64,000 nucleotides of DNA from Streptomyces sp. B21-105 (lineage in GTDB: Bacteria; Actinomycetota; Actinomycetes; Streptomycetales; Streptomycetaceae): assembly GCF_036898465.1 (NCBI RefSeq), contig NZ_JARUMJ010000001.1, forward strand, positions 9,052,001 through 9,116,000. Direction: 5' to 3'. The notes under the pieces were generated by a model, which worked only from the letters and a program-made list of their open reading frames with translations, ran no database searches and was not told where the DNA came from. The translations under genes were made by a program, and so were the position numbers. This document shows, piece by piece, positions 8,951 to 17,759 of the stretch. The stretch's first letter is position 1; each line of letters opens with the position of its first letter.

Positions 8951-11275
8951 TCAATGTTCGAGGTCTGGCGGTGAGAACGCCTGCATCTCGGGAAGTGGAT
9001 CGTCGTAGCGCTCCACATCGACCAGCGCACTGAGTGCACTCGGCCCCTGGGACAGGCGCGAGCACGGTCGATCCGCCGTGAGCACGTTCGGATTGCCGTG
9101 GCGGTCCAGTGTTCCGCTCAGGCCCGGCCGGACCGGATCCCACCACGCTCCCGTGGACAGTTGCACGACGCCTGCCATGACGTCGTCCGACAGGACCGCG
9201 CCCGCCAGACAGCCGCCCCGATCGTTGTAGACGCGTACGATCATGCCGCTCTCGATGCCGCGCGACGCGGCGTCCGACGGGTTGATCGTCACGGGCTCAC
9301 GGTCGTGGATCTTCGAACTGAGGCTGTGGCCACCGTTGTCGTACTGGCTGTGCAGGCGTGCGGCGGGCTGATTCGAGATCAGGTGCAGCGGGAACCGGGC
9401 CGACAGGTCAGCATGAAGCCACTCCACCGGCTCGTACCACGTCGGATGCCCGGCGCAGTCGTCGTAGCCGAACGAGTCGATCTCCTCGGAGAAGATCTCG
9501 ATCCGGCCCGACGGAGTCGGCAGGGGGAAACGCTGTGGATCTGAGCGGAGCGCCTCGAAGCTGCCGGGGAACGGTCCGGTCAACGCCGGCAGGGCAGCGG
9601 TGGAGTTCCGCCAGAAGTCGTCGAAATCAGGCAAGGCGGCATCGCCGCCGAGCTCGGACCTCGTCTGCTCGTAAAGGTGCCGGACCCATTCGAGCTCGGA
9701 ACGCGACTGGGTGAACTCCTGCTCGTATCCGAGCCGGGAGGCGAGGGCGGCGAAGATCTGGTGGTCAGTGCGCGACTCGCCCTCCGGCTCGCGGACCTTC
9801 GGCATCGCAACGAGGTGGGGGTCGCAGAATCCCGCGGCGAAGTCGTCGCGCTCCAAGGTGGTGGCGACGGGCAGGACGATGTCAGCGAACTTGGCCGTGG
9901 TGTTCCACCAGGCTTCGTGGACCACCACCGTGTCAGGGGTCTGCCAGGCGCGGGTCAATCGATGCAGGTCCTGATGGTGGTGGAACGGGTTGCCTCCGCA
10001 CCAGTAGATCAGGCGGAGCTCGGGCAACGTGAGGCGCCGGCCGTCGTAGTCGATGGTCTTCCCCGGGTGCAGCAGGGTGTCGGCGATCCTCGCGACCGGA
10101 ATGAAGTCCGCCACGGGGTTGGAGACCTTGGGCACTGCCGCCACGGAAGGGCGGCCCGGGGCGACACCGGTCGCGTCCATCGTCGCGTAACCTGCGCCCC
10201 AGCCGCTGCCGGGCCGGCCCATGGAGCCCGCCATGGCGGCCAGCACGACAGACATCCAGATCGGTTGTTCGCCGTGGTCCGCCCGTTGCACCGCGTAGTT
10301 GACCATGATGAGGGAACGCCGGGTGGCCAGGCGGCGGGCGAGGTCGGTGATCGCGCCGCGGCTGATGCCCGTGATCTCCGCTGCCCAGGCGGCGTCCTTG
10401 GGGATGCCGTCGAACTCACCGCCGAGGTAGGAGGCGAAGCGGTCGAAGCCGACGCAGCACCGGCGGAGGAAGTCCTCGTCGTGCCACCCGTTGACCAGCA
10501 TCGTGTGGGCGATGCCGAGCATCGCGGCGGTGTCGGTGTTGGGGACGACGGGCAACCACTCGGCGTCGAGGAAGCAGGCGACGTCGCTGCGGATGGGACT
10601 GACGTTGACGAACCGCACCCCGGCCTCACGGCACCGGCGCTGCAGGTTCTGCGTCTGATGCCTGGCCAGCCCCCCGGGGTTGATCTGGCTGTTCTTGAGG
10701 GCCAGCCCTCCGAAGGCCACGACGAGCTCGCAGTTCTCGGCGATCTCCTGCCACATCGGCATCCGGGACTGGTAGCTCCACGGATGCCCGCCGATCACAT
10801 GGGGGAGGACGACCTCCAAAGCTGCGGTGCTGTACGTGTTGCGAGAGTCGGTGTATCCCCCGCCCAATGCCAGAAACCGTTGGAGTTGACCTTGTGCGTT
10901 GTGGAAGCCGCCCGCACTCGCCCAGCCGTAAGATCCGCCGAACACCGCGCTGTCTCCGTGCTGTGAACGAACTCGACGCAGTTCATCGCTCACCAGCGTG
11001 ATCGCGTCGTCCCAGCTCACCTCCACGAAGGCGTCCGCGCCTCTGGCCGTGTCGTGGACACGGGGCAGGCCGTTCAGCCAGCCTTTGCGTACCGCGGGGC
11101 GCAGCACGCGAGCGTTGTCGTCGGCGGCTGTCACCATTCCGGGGCCGATAGGTGACGGCGCCGTGTCATCACCCCTCGGCTCAATTCGCACCAGCCGGCC
11201 GGAATCGACCACCGCGATAAAGCTGCCCCAGTGCGTGGCAACCGACATGCGTCGTTCCACGTGCATCAACTCCAT
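8951..11275 (-). CDS. Molybdopterin-dependent oxidoreductase, biotin sulfoxide/TMAO reductase (BisC/TorA) type
   Basis: 774 aa, the family's usual length. The catalytic region FGGSYGWASAGGFHNAQG carries the SYGW serine expected as Mo ligand in DMSO-reductase-family BisC/TorA enzymes. Other family signatures are IYWCGGNPFHHHQDL, VVHEAWWNTTAKFADIVLP and, near the end, SNQPAARLHSQYDNG (bis-MGD binding). There is no N-terminal Cys cluster for Fe-S and no twin-arginine leader, so a cytoplasmic BisC-like enzyme reducing S- or N-oxides is more likely than a periplasmic TorA. No chaperone or cytochrome partner is adjacent. A later start near MSVATHWG (residue 10) is possible. Confidence 0.85.
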   Translation of the reverse strand: MELMHVERRMSVATHWGSFIAVVDSGRLVRIEPRGDDTAPSPIGPGMVTAADDNARVLRPAVRKGWLNGLPRVHDTARGADAFVEVSWDDAITLVSDELRRVRSQHGDSAVFGGSYGWASAGGFHNAQGQLQRFLALGGGYTDSRNTYSTAALEVVLPHVIGGHPWSYQSRMPMWQEIAENCELVVAFGGLALKNSQINPGGLARHQTQNLQRRCREAGVRFVNVSPIRSDVACFLDAEWLPVVPNTDTAAMLGIAHTMLVNGWHDEDFLRRCCVGFDRFASYLGGEFDGIPKDAAWAAEITGISRGAITDLARRLATRRSLIMVNYAVQRADHGEQPIWMSVVLAAMAGSMGRPGSGWGAGYATMDATGVAPGRPSVAAVPKVSNPVADFIPVARIADTLLHPGKTIDYDGRRLTLPELRLIYWCGGNPFHHHQDLHRLTRAWQTPDTVVVHEAWWNTTAKFADIVLPVATTLERDDFAAGFCDPHLVAMPKVREPEGESRTDHQIFAALASRLGYEQEFTQSRSELEWVRHLYEQTRSELGGDAALPDFDDFWRNSTAALPALTGPFPGSFEALRSDPQRFPLPTPSGRIEIFSEEIDSFGYDDCAGHPTWYEPVEWLHADLSARFPLHLISNQPAARLHSQYDNGGHSLSSKIHDREPVTINPSDAASRGIESGMIVRVYNDRGGCLAGAVLSDDVMAGVVQLSTGAWWDPVRPGLSGTLDRHGNPNVLTADRPCSRLSQGPSALSALVDVERYDDPLPEMQAFSPPDLEH

Positions 11276-11612
11276 CCCTGAAGTTTTTGCTGCCCTCGGA
11301 GAACGGATGTCGGTCGACGGTCCGCGGGACAGAGACTTCCCCTATGGCCTGCTGCGCAATCCCGCCGGTGGGCGCGATCGCCATCCCACCCCGCACCAGA
11401 AGGTGCGCCCCACATGGGTCCGGCGAAACAACTCGAGGCCGAGCGCATCGGTGGGAAGTTCGACTGGTTCTTCGGAGGCGGCGTTGTCGAGCACCGCAGT
11501 CTCACACGGCCCTGTCCATGAAGCCTCCGGTTCAGAGGACGGTAAGTGACTCGATGCCCGTTTCGGGGGTTGTGTTGGGTGAGGCGAGCTGGTTGCGGAG
11601 GCGCGGGGTGCC
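11276..11612. other. No identifiable gene
   Basis: The reading frames here are compositionally unlike coding sequence and share no motif I recognise. The stretch precedes the molybdoenzyme start and should hold its promoter, but no clear -35/-10 pair was seen. Confidence 0.4.
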
Positions 11613-11758
11613 CTATAGCTGATCCTGAGTGAACAATCCGGGTTCGGTCTCGGTGGGGATGCGGCGGGCGACGAGGCGCTTGAGCTTGGAGTGGGTGCCT
11701 TCGACGTTCTTCGGCAGTAGCCCGAGTTCAAGGGCTTCACACAGGCCGCGGGTTGGCA
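11613..11758 (-). pseudogene. C-terminal fragment of a small DNA-binding-like protein
   Basis: The minus-strand frame reads RGLCEALELGLLPKNVEGTH followed by SKLKRLVARRIPTETEPGLF and TQDQL-stop. It aligns by eye with the C-terminus of the broken gene at 12415-12847 (VCEAMDLEITPSNVNNVRLK, then KRLVDRGILLEPEQGLFTQ). The N-terminal two thirds are missing. The two homologous pieces flank the membrane-protein gene at 11952. Confidence 0.6.
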
Positions 11759-11951
11759 GGACGGTCTCTCGTCTACGACGATCGCCAGGTGGCGGAAGGT
11801 GCCCGGGCAGGGCCGGTCGGATTTGCCCGGGGAGTGGTCACCGTCGAGATCGTCGGCCAGGGCGGTGGCGGTCGCGGGGGTGAGAAGGTCGTGGTCGAGT
11901 TCCGTGTAAAAGATCGTCAATTTGTTCTGCCCCTGTGGAACGATCACCGGC

Positions 11952-12290
11952 ATGGAGATCGTTAGGTATGTGTTCCTTGTCTTCCACCTCTTCGGGTTCG
12001 CAGCGATCATGGGTGGCCTGTTCTTCCAGTTGCGCGGGAAGGACCCGGTGACCGGCAGTTACATGGTCAGCAGCACGGTCGTCCAACTGGTCACGGGCGC
12101 GGGACTCATCTGGACCCGCATATCCCTGGACCTGCCGGTGGACACCGCAAAGATGTGGGTGAAGCTGGGCTTGGACGTCCTGATTGCGGCGACAGCGGTG
12201 ACGGGCATGCGCAACAAGCAACCGTGGGCCTTCTACGGCGTGGGGACGTTCACGGCCGCCGCAGCCGTAGTGGCCGTCGCCTGGACGTAG
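11952..12290 (+). CDS. Small integral membrane protein, unrecognised
   Basis: 112 aa from the ATG at 11952. Hydrophobic segments are VRYVFLVFHLFGFAAIMGG, MVSSTVVQLVTGAGLIW, a shorter one around LDVLIAATAVTG and a terminal FTAAAAVVAVAW, giving about four membrane spans. Conserved-looking His and Lys residues (FHLF, KMWVKLG) recall DUF2269/CopD-like small membrane proteins, but I cannot name the family. It is flanked on both sides by remnants of one DNA-binding protein family. Confidence 0.7.
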   Translation: MEIVRYVFLVFHLFGFAAIMGGLFFQLRGKDPVTGSYMVSSTVVQLVTGAGLIWTRISLDLPVDTAKMWVKLGLDVLIAATAVTGMRNKQPWAFYGVGTFTAAAAVVAVAWT

Positions 12291-12414
12291 TTCCCCAGCG
12301 GGCTCGGTTGCGCATTCGGAGCACGAACACGCCCCAGAGGGCGGGTAGGTGACGTGCTGCCCTTTTTCGGGTCGGCAGCTGGGGCTGCCGGGCTGGTGGT
12401 GGCCTCTCGGGCGG

Positions 12415-12847
12415 CTATGGCCGCGGCTGGGTGAACAATCCCTGCTCGGGCTCGAGGAGGATTCCGCGGTCGACCAGTCGCTTGAGCTTCAGCCGGACGT
12501 TGTTGACGTTGCTGGGCGTGATCTCCAGGTCCATTGCCTCGCAGACCGCTCGCGCCCGCAGCGGGGTGTGGGTCGCGGCAAACACCGCCATGATCTGCTG
12601 GTAGGCCGGGTGGTCCGGCAGCGTCGCGGCCGGCGGCGTCGGTGGAGACGGCGGAGATGGGTCGGGCAGTGCCAGCAGGGTCTTGCGGGTGATGCGGACC
12701 TCCTCGGCGACCTGGTCGAACTTCGCCAGCTGTGCGGTGAGTTTCCGCGATGCGTCCCCGCGTGGCCTCGGCCTGCGCGGCGATCTCGCGTTCTTGTTCC
12801 TCCAGGTGCGCCAGCACCGCTCCCAAGGTCAGCTCGCTGCTGCTCAT
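12415..12847 (-). pseudogene. Small coiled-coil/winged-helix protein, frameshifted
   Basis: It opens with MSSSELTLGAVLAHLEEQER, a coiled-coil. Near 12760 the frame must shift to continue as AQLAKFDQVAEEVRITRKTL, a proline-rich linker, then AYQQIMAVFAATHTPLRARA and a winged-helix-like end, ...GLFTQPRP-stop. The total length is one base more than a multiple of three, consistent with one indel. It is paralogous to the fragment at 11613-11758. Its C-terminal half looks like a helix-turn-helix 'replenishment' domain, with no known function. Confidence 0.6.
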
Positions 12848-12909
12848 GCGCCGCGCCAGGTGGGGGAGGGCGGGATGGGCGGCGCGGACGCCCGGGGATC
12901 GGGGCGCGC

Positions 12910-13485
12910 TCAGCCGGTTGCGCGTCGGCCGGGCCGCCGCGCCCGTGCCGCAGCATCAGGGCACTGAGGTGCAGCACCGGATGTGGAGAAGCAGCCCGGT
13001 AACCGGGCCGGTAACATCAGGCGGCCTGCGGGGTGCCCGCCGGGATCGTCGGCCAGCACGATCGCGGCTTTGAGGCGCTTGCCCACCGGCTCGCGGCGGA
13101 TCTCGAAGCTGCGGCACACGGCCATCACGATCTCCAGGCCGTGCTTGCCGATCCGGTTCGGATCGGCTTCCCGGGGTACCGGCAGGGCAGGATTGCTGTC
13201 CCAAACGCTGATCTCCACGGCCCTGTCGTTGACCTCCAGATCCAGCAGGCACGGGCCGGGCGCGTACTTGTGCGCGTTGGTCACCAGCTCGCTGACGACC
13301 AGCTCCGCCAGGCCCATCGCACGCTCCGACACCGGGATCCCGTGAACGGCCTGTACCTCGGTCATGAAACGGCGGGCCGCATCCCGGGCCTCACCGATCC
13401 GCTCCCCACCCTCCAGGGAGACTGCGGACCGTAGGGGACGGCCGACCAGCGACTGATCCTCGTCTTCGTGCACCACTGGCCCCAT
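12910..13485 (-). CDS. HATPase-domain (anti-sigma kinase-like) protein
   Basis: 191 aa. The GHKL N-box reads LVVSELVTNAHKYAPGP and the later ATP-lid region is HGLEIVMAVCRSFEIRREPV. This matches the very numerous SpoIIAB/RsbW-like Streptomyces proteins that phosphorylate or titrate STAS proteins. The G1 box is atypical: VWDSNPALP replaces D-x-G-x-G. The last ~40 residues are Arg/Pro-rich and may be unstructured. It is a close paralog of the protein at 14563-15054, and a STAS protein lies between them. Confidence 0.85.
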   Translation of the reverse strand: MGPVVHEDEDQSLVGRPLRSAVSLEGGERIGEARDAARRFMTEVQAVHGIPVSERAMGLAELVVSELVTNAHKYAPGPCLLDLEVNDRAVEISVWDSNPALPVPREADPNRIGKHGLEIVMAVCRSFEIRREPVGKRLKAAIVLADDPGGHPAGRLMLPARLPGCFSTSGAAPQCPDAAARARRPGRRATG

Positions 13486-13598
13486 GCCGCCGCCTTGTCC
13501 TGAGCAACCCCGTTAAGGGCGTTCACCTACCCCAGAAACTTGACCCCACGCAAACCCTCGCATCACGGTTGCACAAGTCACTGAGTGCGGCGGCGACG

Positions 13599-13952
13599 TC
13601 AGGCGGGGGAGAGGTCGGAGCTGGCGTGGCACCAGCGTGCGGGGTGGCCCCACCGGCCGGAGGCATCGCGGGCGACGCCGACTGCCACCACTCGGGTTCC
13701 ACCAGAAGTGACGTTCAGCGTCTCCCGGCTGCCGGCGGAGAACGACCGGACCGTCCATGGATGACCCGCGCCGCTCCGGGCGAGTGGCCCGGCGACCGAT
13801 GAGCTGGCCGGCCGGGTGAGGGTGGTGGTGCGGCCGGTGTGCCGCAGGAGGCCATCGTCGCCGAGTAGACCGGTGGGAGCGGCCAGGGAGCCAACCGCGC
13901 CCACGGCCGCCTCGTTCGCCTCGCAGACCTTGTACTTCCGCCACCCGCGCAC
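13599..13952 (-). CDS. Hypothetical protein (unrecognised)
   Basis: 117 codons from a GTG at 13952. Codon third positions are strongly G/C as in the neighbours, supporting coding. The open frame continues upstream in the same frame as the STAS gene without a stop as far as 14042, so the true start is uncertain. Visible features are a basic start (VRGWRKYKVCEANEAAVG) and a C-terminal RWGHPARWCHASS. No known domain was recognised and no Shine-Dalgarno seen. Confidence 0.35.
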   Translation of the reverse strand: MRGWRKYKVCEANEAAVGAVGSLAAPTGLLGDDGLLRHTGRTTTLTRPASSSVAGPLARSGAGHPWTVRSFSAGSRETLNVTSGGTRVVAVGVARDASGRWGHPARWCHASSDLSPA

Positions 13953-14039
13953 CGGAGCCGCTGGGCCAGGCTCTGGACCCGGCGGCGCAGCGACGCAAGC
14001 CTCATACAGAGGCCATGGACCGGGCCCGATGAGGGGCAG

Positions 14040-14408
14040 TCAGGCGTTCAACGCCTGCTCCACGGTGAGGTGGCATGGAATGACGGTGTCGACGCCGACC
14101 ATCTGCAGCACACGCAGGACGGACTCCTGAGCGCCGGCGATGCGCAGCCACCCTTGCGCCTGGCTCACTCTCAGGTGGGCGGTGATGAAGACGTTGATCC
14201 CGCTGGAGTCCATGAAGGTCACACCGCTGAGATCCGCCACGATCCGCAGGGGCGGCGTCATACCGTCCCCCAAGGCCAGCGCCTGGCCGAGAGCGTCCTT
14301 GACGTTGCGGTCGATCTCGCCGTGCACGGTCACAATGAGGACGCCGTCGACCACTGCGGGCCTGACGGAGAACCGGCCCGGCCGGTCTTCCTTCTGGATG
14401 CTGCTCAC
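14040..14408 (-). CDS. STAS-domain anti-sigma factor antagonist
   Basis: 122 aa from the GTG at 14408 (VSSIQKEDRPGRF). Longer open frame upstream looks non-coding. The core is GVLIVTVHGEIDRNVKDAL, and TFMDSSGINVF holds the DSSG phospho-acceptor serine typical of SpoIIAA/RsbV. It should bind or be phosphorylated by HATPase proteins like those encoded on both sides. No sigma-B-type sigma gene is adjacent. Confidence 0.88.
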   Translation of the reverse strand: MSSIQKEDRPGRFSVRPAVVDGVLIVTVHGEIDRNVKDALGQALALGDGMTPPLRIVADLSGVTFMDSSGINVFITAHLRVSQAQGWLRIAGAQESVLRVLQMVGVDTVIPCHLTVEQALNA

Positions 14409-14562
14409 CGTCTCCTCGACTGCGCCTAGGCAGGCCCGGGCAGGGCGTGCGCGGATGATTCTGCCCCACCGCCACGGCGGAATGCACCCTGGTGCCTGCC
14501 GAACAACGTGCCTCTGCCATGTATGCAAGGAGAGTGGGTACTCGCGCACTCGTGTACGGGGA

Positions 14563-15054
14563 ATGAGGGCGAGGCCAGTGGGATCCCATGCCGACGGTGA
14601 CGGCTGTAAGGCCGCGAACGGATACCTGATGCGCGCCGGCTACGCCCTGAGCGGGTACGACGGCTCCATCGCCGAAGCCCGCCACCACGCCGTCGCCTTC
14701 CTCGACAAGGCCCGGACCGACCATCACCTGCCCGTGCCCGCTCGCGCGAGGGACCTCACCCAACTGGTGGTCAGCGAGCTGGTCACCAACGCCCTCAAGT
14801 ACGCTCCCGGCCCGGTCCTGCTGGAACTGGGCATCAACGCCCGCGCCGTGGACGTTGTCGTGTGGGACAGCGACCCGACCGTGCCCGCTGCCCGGGCCGC
14901 CGATCCCGACCGGATCGGCCAGCACGGCCTGGAGATCGTCAAGGCCGTCACCGAAGCCCTGTTCACCGAGCAGGAGCCGGTCGGCAAGCACGTCACGGCC
15001 CGCATCGCCCTGTCCGACGGCCTCGGTGGACACGGCACCAGTCGCCACCCCTAG
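14563..15054 (+). CDS. HATPase-domain (anti-sigma kinase-like) protein
   Basis: 163 aa from the ATG at 14563. An alternative start is the ATG at 14629, which overlaps the stop of a 13-codon ORF beginning at 14588 (TGATG). The N-box is LVVSELVTNALKYAPGP and the lid region HGLEIVKAVTEALF. As in its paralog at 12910, the G1 box is degenerate (VVWDSDPTVP). About 60% of central residues look identical to that paralog by eye. It is divergent from the STAS gene. Confidence 0.8.
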   Translation: MRARPVGSHADGDGCKAANGYLMRAGYALSGYDGSIAEARHHAVAFLDKARTDHHLPVPARARDLTQLVVSELVTNALKYAPGPVLLELGINARAVDVVVWDSDPTVPAARAADPDRIGQHGLEIVKAVTEALFTEQEPVGKHVTARIALSDGLGGHGTSRHP

Positions 15055-15109
15055 TAGCCGACAGCGCGCCCCCTCGGCCCGTCGCCCTACTGAGGCCGAT
15101 TACCTCCCC

Positions 15110-15845
15110 GTCGGACACGCAGAAAATCTGTGTTGGCTGGAGTAGACATTGGGCAGTGGTGTGGTTATGGTTTCTCTCGTAGGCCAGAGAGACAGAGGGC
15201 CTGGCAGACACGAACTGCCTGGCAGTAGTCCGTAGTTGCAGTGCGCAGGACGGTGCGGTGGTGGAGTTCCGGAGCCAGGGTTGTTGCAGGACGGTGACGG
15301 GACTGACAACCGGACCGGGTGGCCCGCAGTGATCAGGGGCCGCCGTGAGCAGTACGCAGTGGCAGTTGTGTAGGTGCAGTTCGCAGTACCCAGCAGTGAA
15401 GTCAGTGAGTGGTACCTCGGTGAAGGCGTCGGCTGCGGGCGCGCGCACCGGGAGGTTCGGCAGTGGGGTTCCAAGCCAGAGCAGATGCAGGAAAGGCGAA
15501 CCGGGGCTGGCTGCCGAAGAGTGGCGCTGTGACAGGCCACTGAGCAGGTCGCATCACCAGCAGTACCAGCAATGAGGGAATGAACGGAGGAATTGGGCGC
15601 CATCAGGATCGCCCGGGCGGAAGTCTTGAGTCCGGGTACCGCAGGACATCGATAGTGAGGTGGTCTCCGGTCGAGCAACCGCGATCCCAGCATCCCCGAC
15701 AGTGTTTCGGTCGGGTGTGCGGTGACAGAAGGCCGGCACAGAAGTAGGGCCGGCAGATGGTGAAGCAGTTCCTTCGGGCCCTGGCGCCGCACGGCGCCAG
15801 GGCCCTCGACGCGTTCGCCCTCCACCCGTTTTACAGAGAGGTCAG
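15110..15845 (+). ncRNA. Long structured 5' leader of the MerR-type gene
   Basis: About 735 bp without a gene. From 15110 the sequence has several inverted repeats: TCTCT/AGAGA around 15172-15192, GGCAG/CTGCC around 15208-15224, and a 13-bp perfect hairpin at 15776-15805. It has an unusual wealth of GCAGT and CAGCAG motifs and a lower GC content than the surrounding genes. A TATGGT hexamer near 15166 could be a -10. It ends directly at the ribosome-binding site of the regulator at 15846. The function is inferred as a regulatory leader; transcription is not shown. Confidence 0.4.
15776..15805 (+). terminator. Perfect 13-bp hairpin in the leader (terminator/attenuator-like)
   Basis: GGGCCCTGGCGCC pairs with GGCGCCAGGGCCC around a GCAC loop. 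It lies about 40 nt before the start codon of the MerR-like gene at 15846, so it would have to be read through or remodelled for that gene to be expressed. Confidence 0.6.
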
Positions 15846-16177
15846 ATGACAGCAGACGACACCTTCAGCCGACTCGACGACGACGATTACCCCGCCTACA
15901 CCATGGGCCGGGCGGCCGACATGCCTGGCACCACCCAGAGCTTCCTGCGCGCCATCGGTGAACACCGGCTGATCACCCGCTGCGCTCCGAGGGCGGACAC
16001 CGACGCTACTCCCGCTACCAGCTGGGCATTGCCGCCCGCGCCCGGGAACTCGTCGATCAGGGAACCCCCATCGAGGCCGCGTGCCGCATCATCGTCCTCG
16101 AGGACCAGCTCGAGGAAGCCCAGCGCCTCCACGCCGAACACCGCCGTAGCTCAGCCCTGCACACAGCCGCCACCTGA
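15846..16177 (+). pseudogene. MerR-type helix-turn-helix regulator, single-base frameshift
   Basis: It begins MTADDTFSRLDDDDYPAYTM and GRAADMPGTTQSFLRAIGE. At about 15977 (GATCACCCGCTGC) one C appears missing. The shifted frame then continues LRSEGGHRRYSRYQLGIAA, RARELVDQGTPIEAACRIIV and LEDQLEEAQRLHAEHRR to a TGA at 16175. The restored protein would be 110 aa with the MerR wing motif GGHRRYSRYQL. The length is 332 bp, one short of a multiple of three. The single lesion makes either recent inactivation or a sequencing error plausible. Confidence 0.7.
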
Positions 16178-16443
16178 TACGCGGTCCGCGCTGCCGCGCC
16201 CGGCCGCCATTTCAAGAATATGAGCGCATGATCGCCGAAGACAGTGAGCCGCCGTCCCGCGGACGGGAGCCCCGGCCCGGCCCGGGCAACCCGCCCGACA
16301 CCCTGCGCATCCCGGCGAGGATGCGTATCCCGTCGCTACCGGCCGGCTGACTGCCGCTACCGGCCTGGAAGGCGGGGTGGAGCGGGCGGCGGCTGCGCTG
16401 AAGCCGAGGATGCGCGGCTGGCTGCACCCCCGGACTGAAGCAC

Positions 16444-17043
16444 ATACGCCTCGGCTGCACCGCTGAGACCACCGAGTCTCTGATCAACGGCGGAAAGTGC
16501 GACTACCCGAACGCCAAGTCCCAACTGGACGCCGCCCTGCAGGCCATGGCCCAGCACAAGGGCAAGGTCGCCTACGTCACCCTCAGCGTGGGCGCCAACG
16601 ACATCCTCCTCAACTGCGCCAGCCCGGCCGGCACCCTCGACGGGGCGTGCCTGAACAGCGCGAGCCAGACCATGGCGAAGAATCTCGCCCGGATCTCGGG
16701 CGCGCTGCGCAACGCGGGCGCGAAGGACACCCAGTTCGTGGGCTCGACGTACCACAACCCGTTCCTGGGGGCCTGGTTGCTGGGCGCAGAGGGGCAGCAG
16801 GCCGCCAAGGAGTCGGCACCCCTGGTCAAGGCCGCCAACGCGGGGATCACCCAGGTGTACAAGTCCACCGGCTTCAAGGTGGCGGACGTCGCTGGGGCCT
16901 TCTCCTCGGACGACTTCACCACCCAGGTGAACGTACCCGGCGCGGGCGAGGTGCCGGCGAACATGGCCAAGATCTCCTTATCTTCCGTCCGTGCCGTAGG
17001 GCGGGACGGAAGATTGCAGACGGCGTCTGGCCTTGATCTTTAA
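16444..17043 (+). pseudogene. SGNH/GDSL-type esterase fragment
   Basis: The frame contains ETTESLINGGKCDYPNAKSQ, then VAYVTLSVGANDILLNC, whose GAND is SGNH block III (Asn of the oxyanion hole), and a long helical part to about 16975. Both ends are missing: block I with the catalytic Ser and the terminal DxxH. After MAKIS the sequence changes abruptly into an inverted repeat and unrelated codons. Secreted lipases or esterases of this type are common in Streptomyces. Confidence 0.7.
16980..17014. terminator. Inverted repeat/hairpin at the break of the esterase fragment
   Basis: ATCTTCCGTCC pairs with GGACGGAAGAT across a 13-nt loop. It lies between the convergent esterase fragment and the GntR gene ending at 17040, so it may end the fucose operon transcript. 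It also marks the exact point where esterase homology stops. Confidence 0.5.
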
Positions 17044-17759
17044 CTCTTCGATCCGAGGTGGTCGTGAGCCTCGCCGGAGCGCAGGTGTTCTGTGAGCCAC
17101 TGTTCGGTGTTGCTCACGTGGAGCAGTGCGGCGGCCTGGCTGAGGGAGGCGTCGCGGGTGGACAGGGCGTTGAAGATCGCCTCGTGTTCGGCGAGGGTGC
17201 GGCCCGGGACCTGGGTGTCGACCAGGCCGCGCCAGATGCGGGCGCGCAGGGTGCGGCCGGAGATGCCCTCCAGGAGGGTGAGCAGGGTCTCGTTGCCGGT
17301 GGCGGAGACGACCGCGTGGTGGAAGGCGACGTCATGTGCGGTGAGCTGCCCGGGCTCGTCGCGGGACTCGCGCATGGCGTCGAGGTGGTGCTTGATCTTG
17401 GCAAGCTGAGCGTCGCTGATCCGGGTGGCGGCCAGGGCGGTGGCGACCGGTTCGAGGAGTCGTCGTACCTCCATGAGGTCCTGCAGGGCGGCGGAGTCGC
17501 TCTGCAGGAGTTCCACAGCACCGCCCAAACCTTCCAGGAGCAGGCTCGGCTGCAGGCTGGTCACGTACGTGCCGTCACCCCGCCGGACCTCCAGAACCCG
17601 CGCGACGGCCAGGGCCTTGACCGCCTCGCGGGCCAGGTTGCGGGACAGACCCAGCTGGGCCGCCAGGTCCGGCTCGGGCGGCAGTTTCGAGCCCGCAGGC
17701 AGCGCACCCGATCGGATCATCTCGCGGATCTGCGCTATGGCCTTGTCCGTCAGAGACAC
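17040..17759 (-). CDS. FadR-type GntR transcriptional regulator (fucose operon)
   Basis: 239 aa. N-terminal winged HTH (IREMIRSGALPAGSKLPPEP, LGLSRNLAREAVKAL, RRGDGTYVTS) and C-terminal all-helical FCD domain. Metal/ligand-binding residues appear in TAHDVAFHHAV, RTLAEHEAIF and ALLHVSN. FCD regulators usually respond to small carboxylates or sugar acids, so a fuconate or keto-deoxy acid pathway intermediate is a reasonable inducer (inference). It is the last gene of the operon and overlaps the aldo/keto reductase by 10 bp, indicating co-transcription and autoregulation. Confidence 0.9.
   Translation of the reverse strand: MSLTDKAIAQIREMIRSGALPAGSKLPPEPDLAAQLGLSRNLAREAVKALAVARVLEVRRGDGTYVTSLQPSLLLEGLGGAVELLQSDSAALQDLMEVRRLLEPVATALAATRISDAQLAKIKHHLDAMRESRDEPGQLTAHDVAFHHAVVSATGNETLLTLLEGISGRTLRARIWRGLVDTQVPGRTLAEHEAIFNALSTRDASLSQAAALLHVSNTEQWLTEHLRSGEAHDHLGSKS

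Noticed and set aside
12233..12847. Reading 12233-12847 as one intact 204-aa protein
   Set aside because: Only the first ~43 residues are protein-like in that frame; the real C-terminus is in another frame, so it is annotated as frameshifted.
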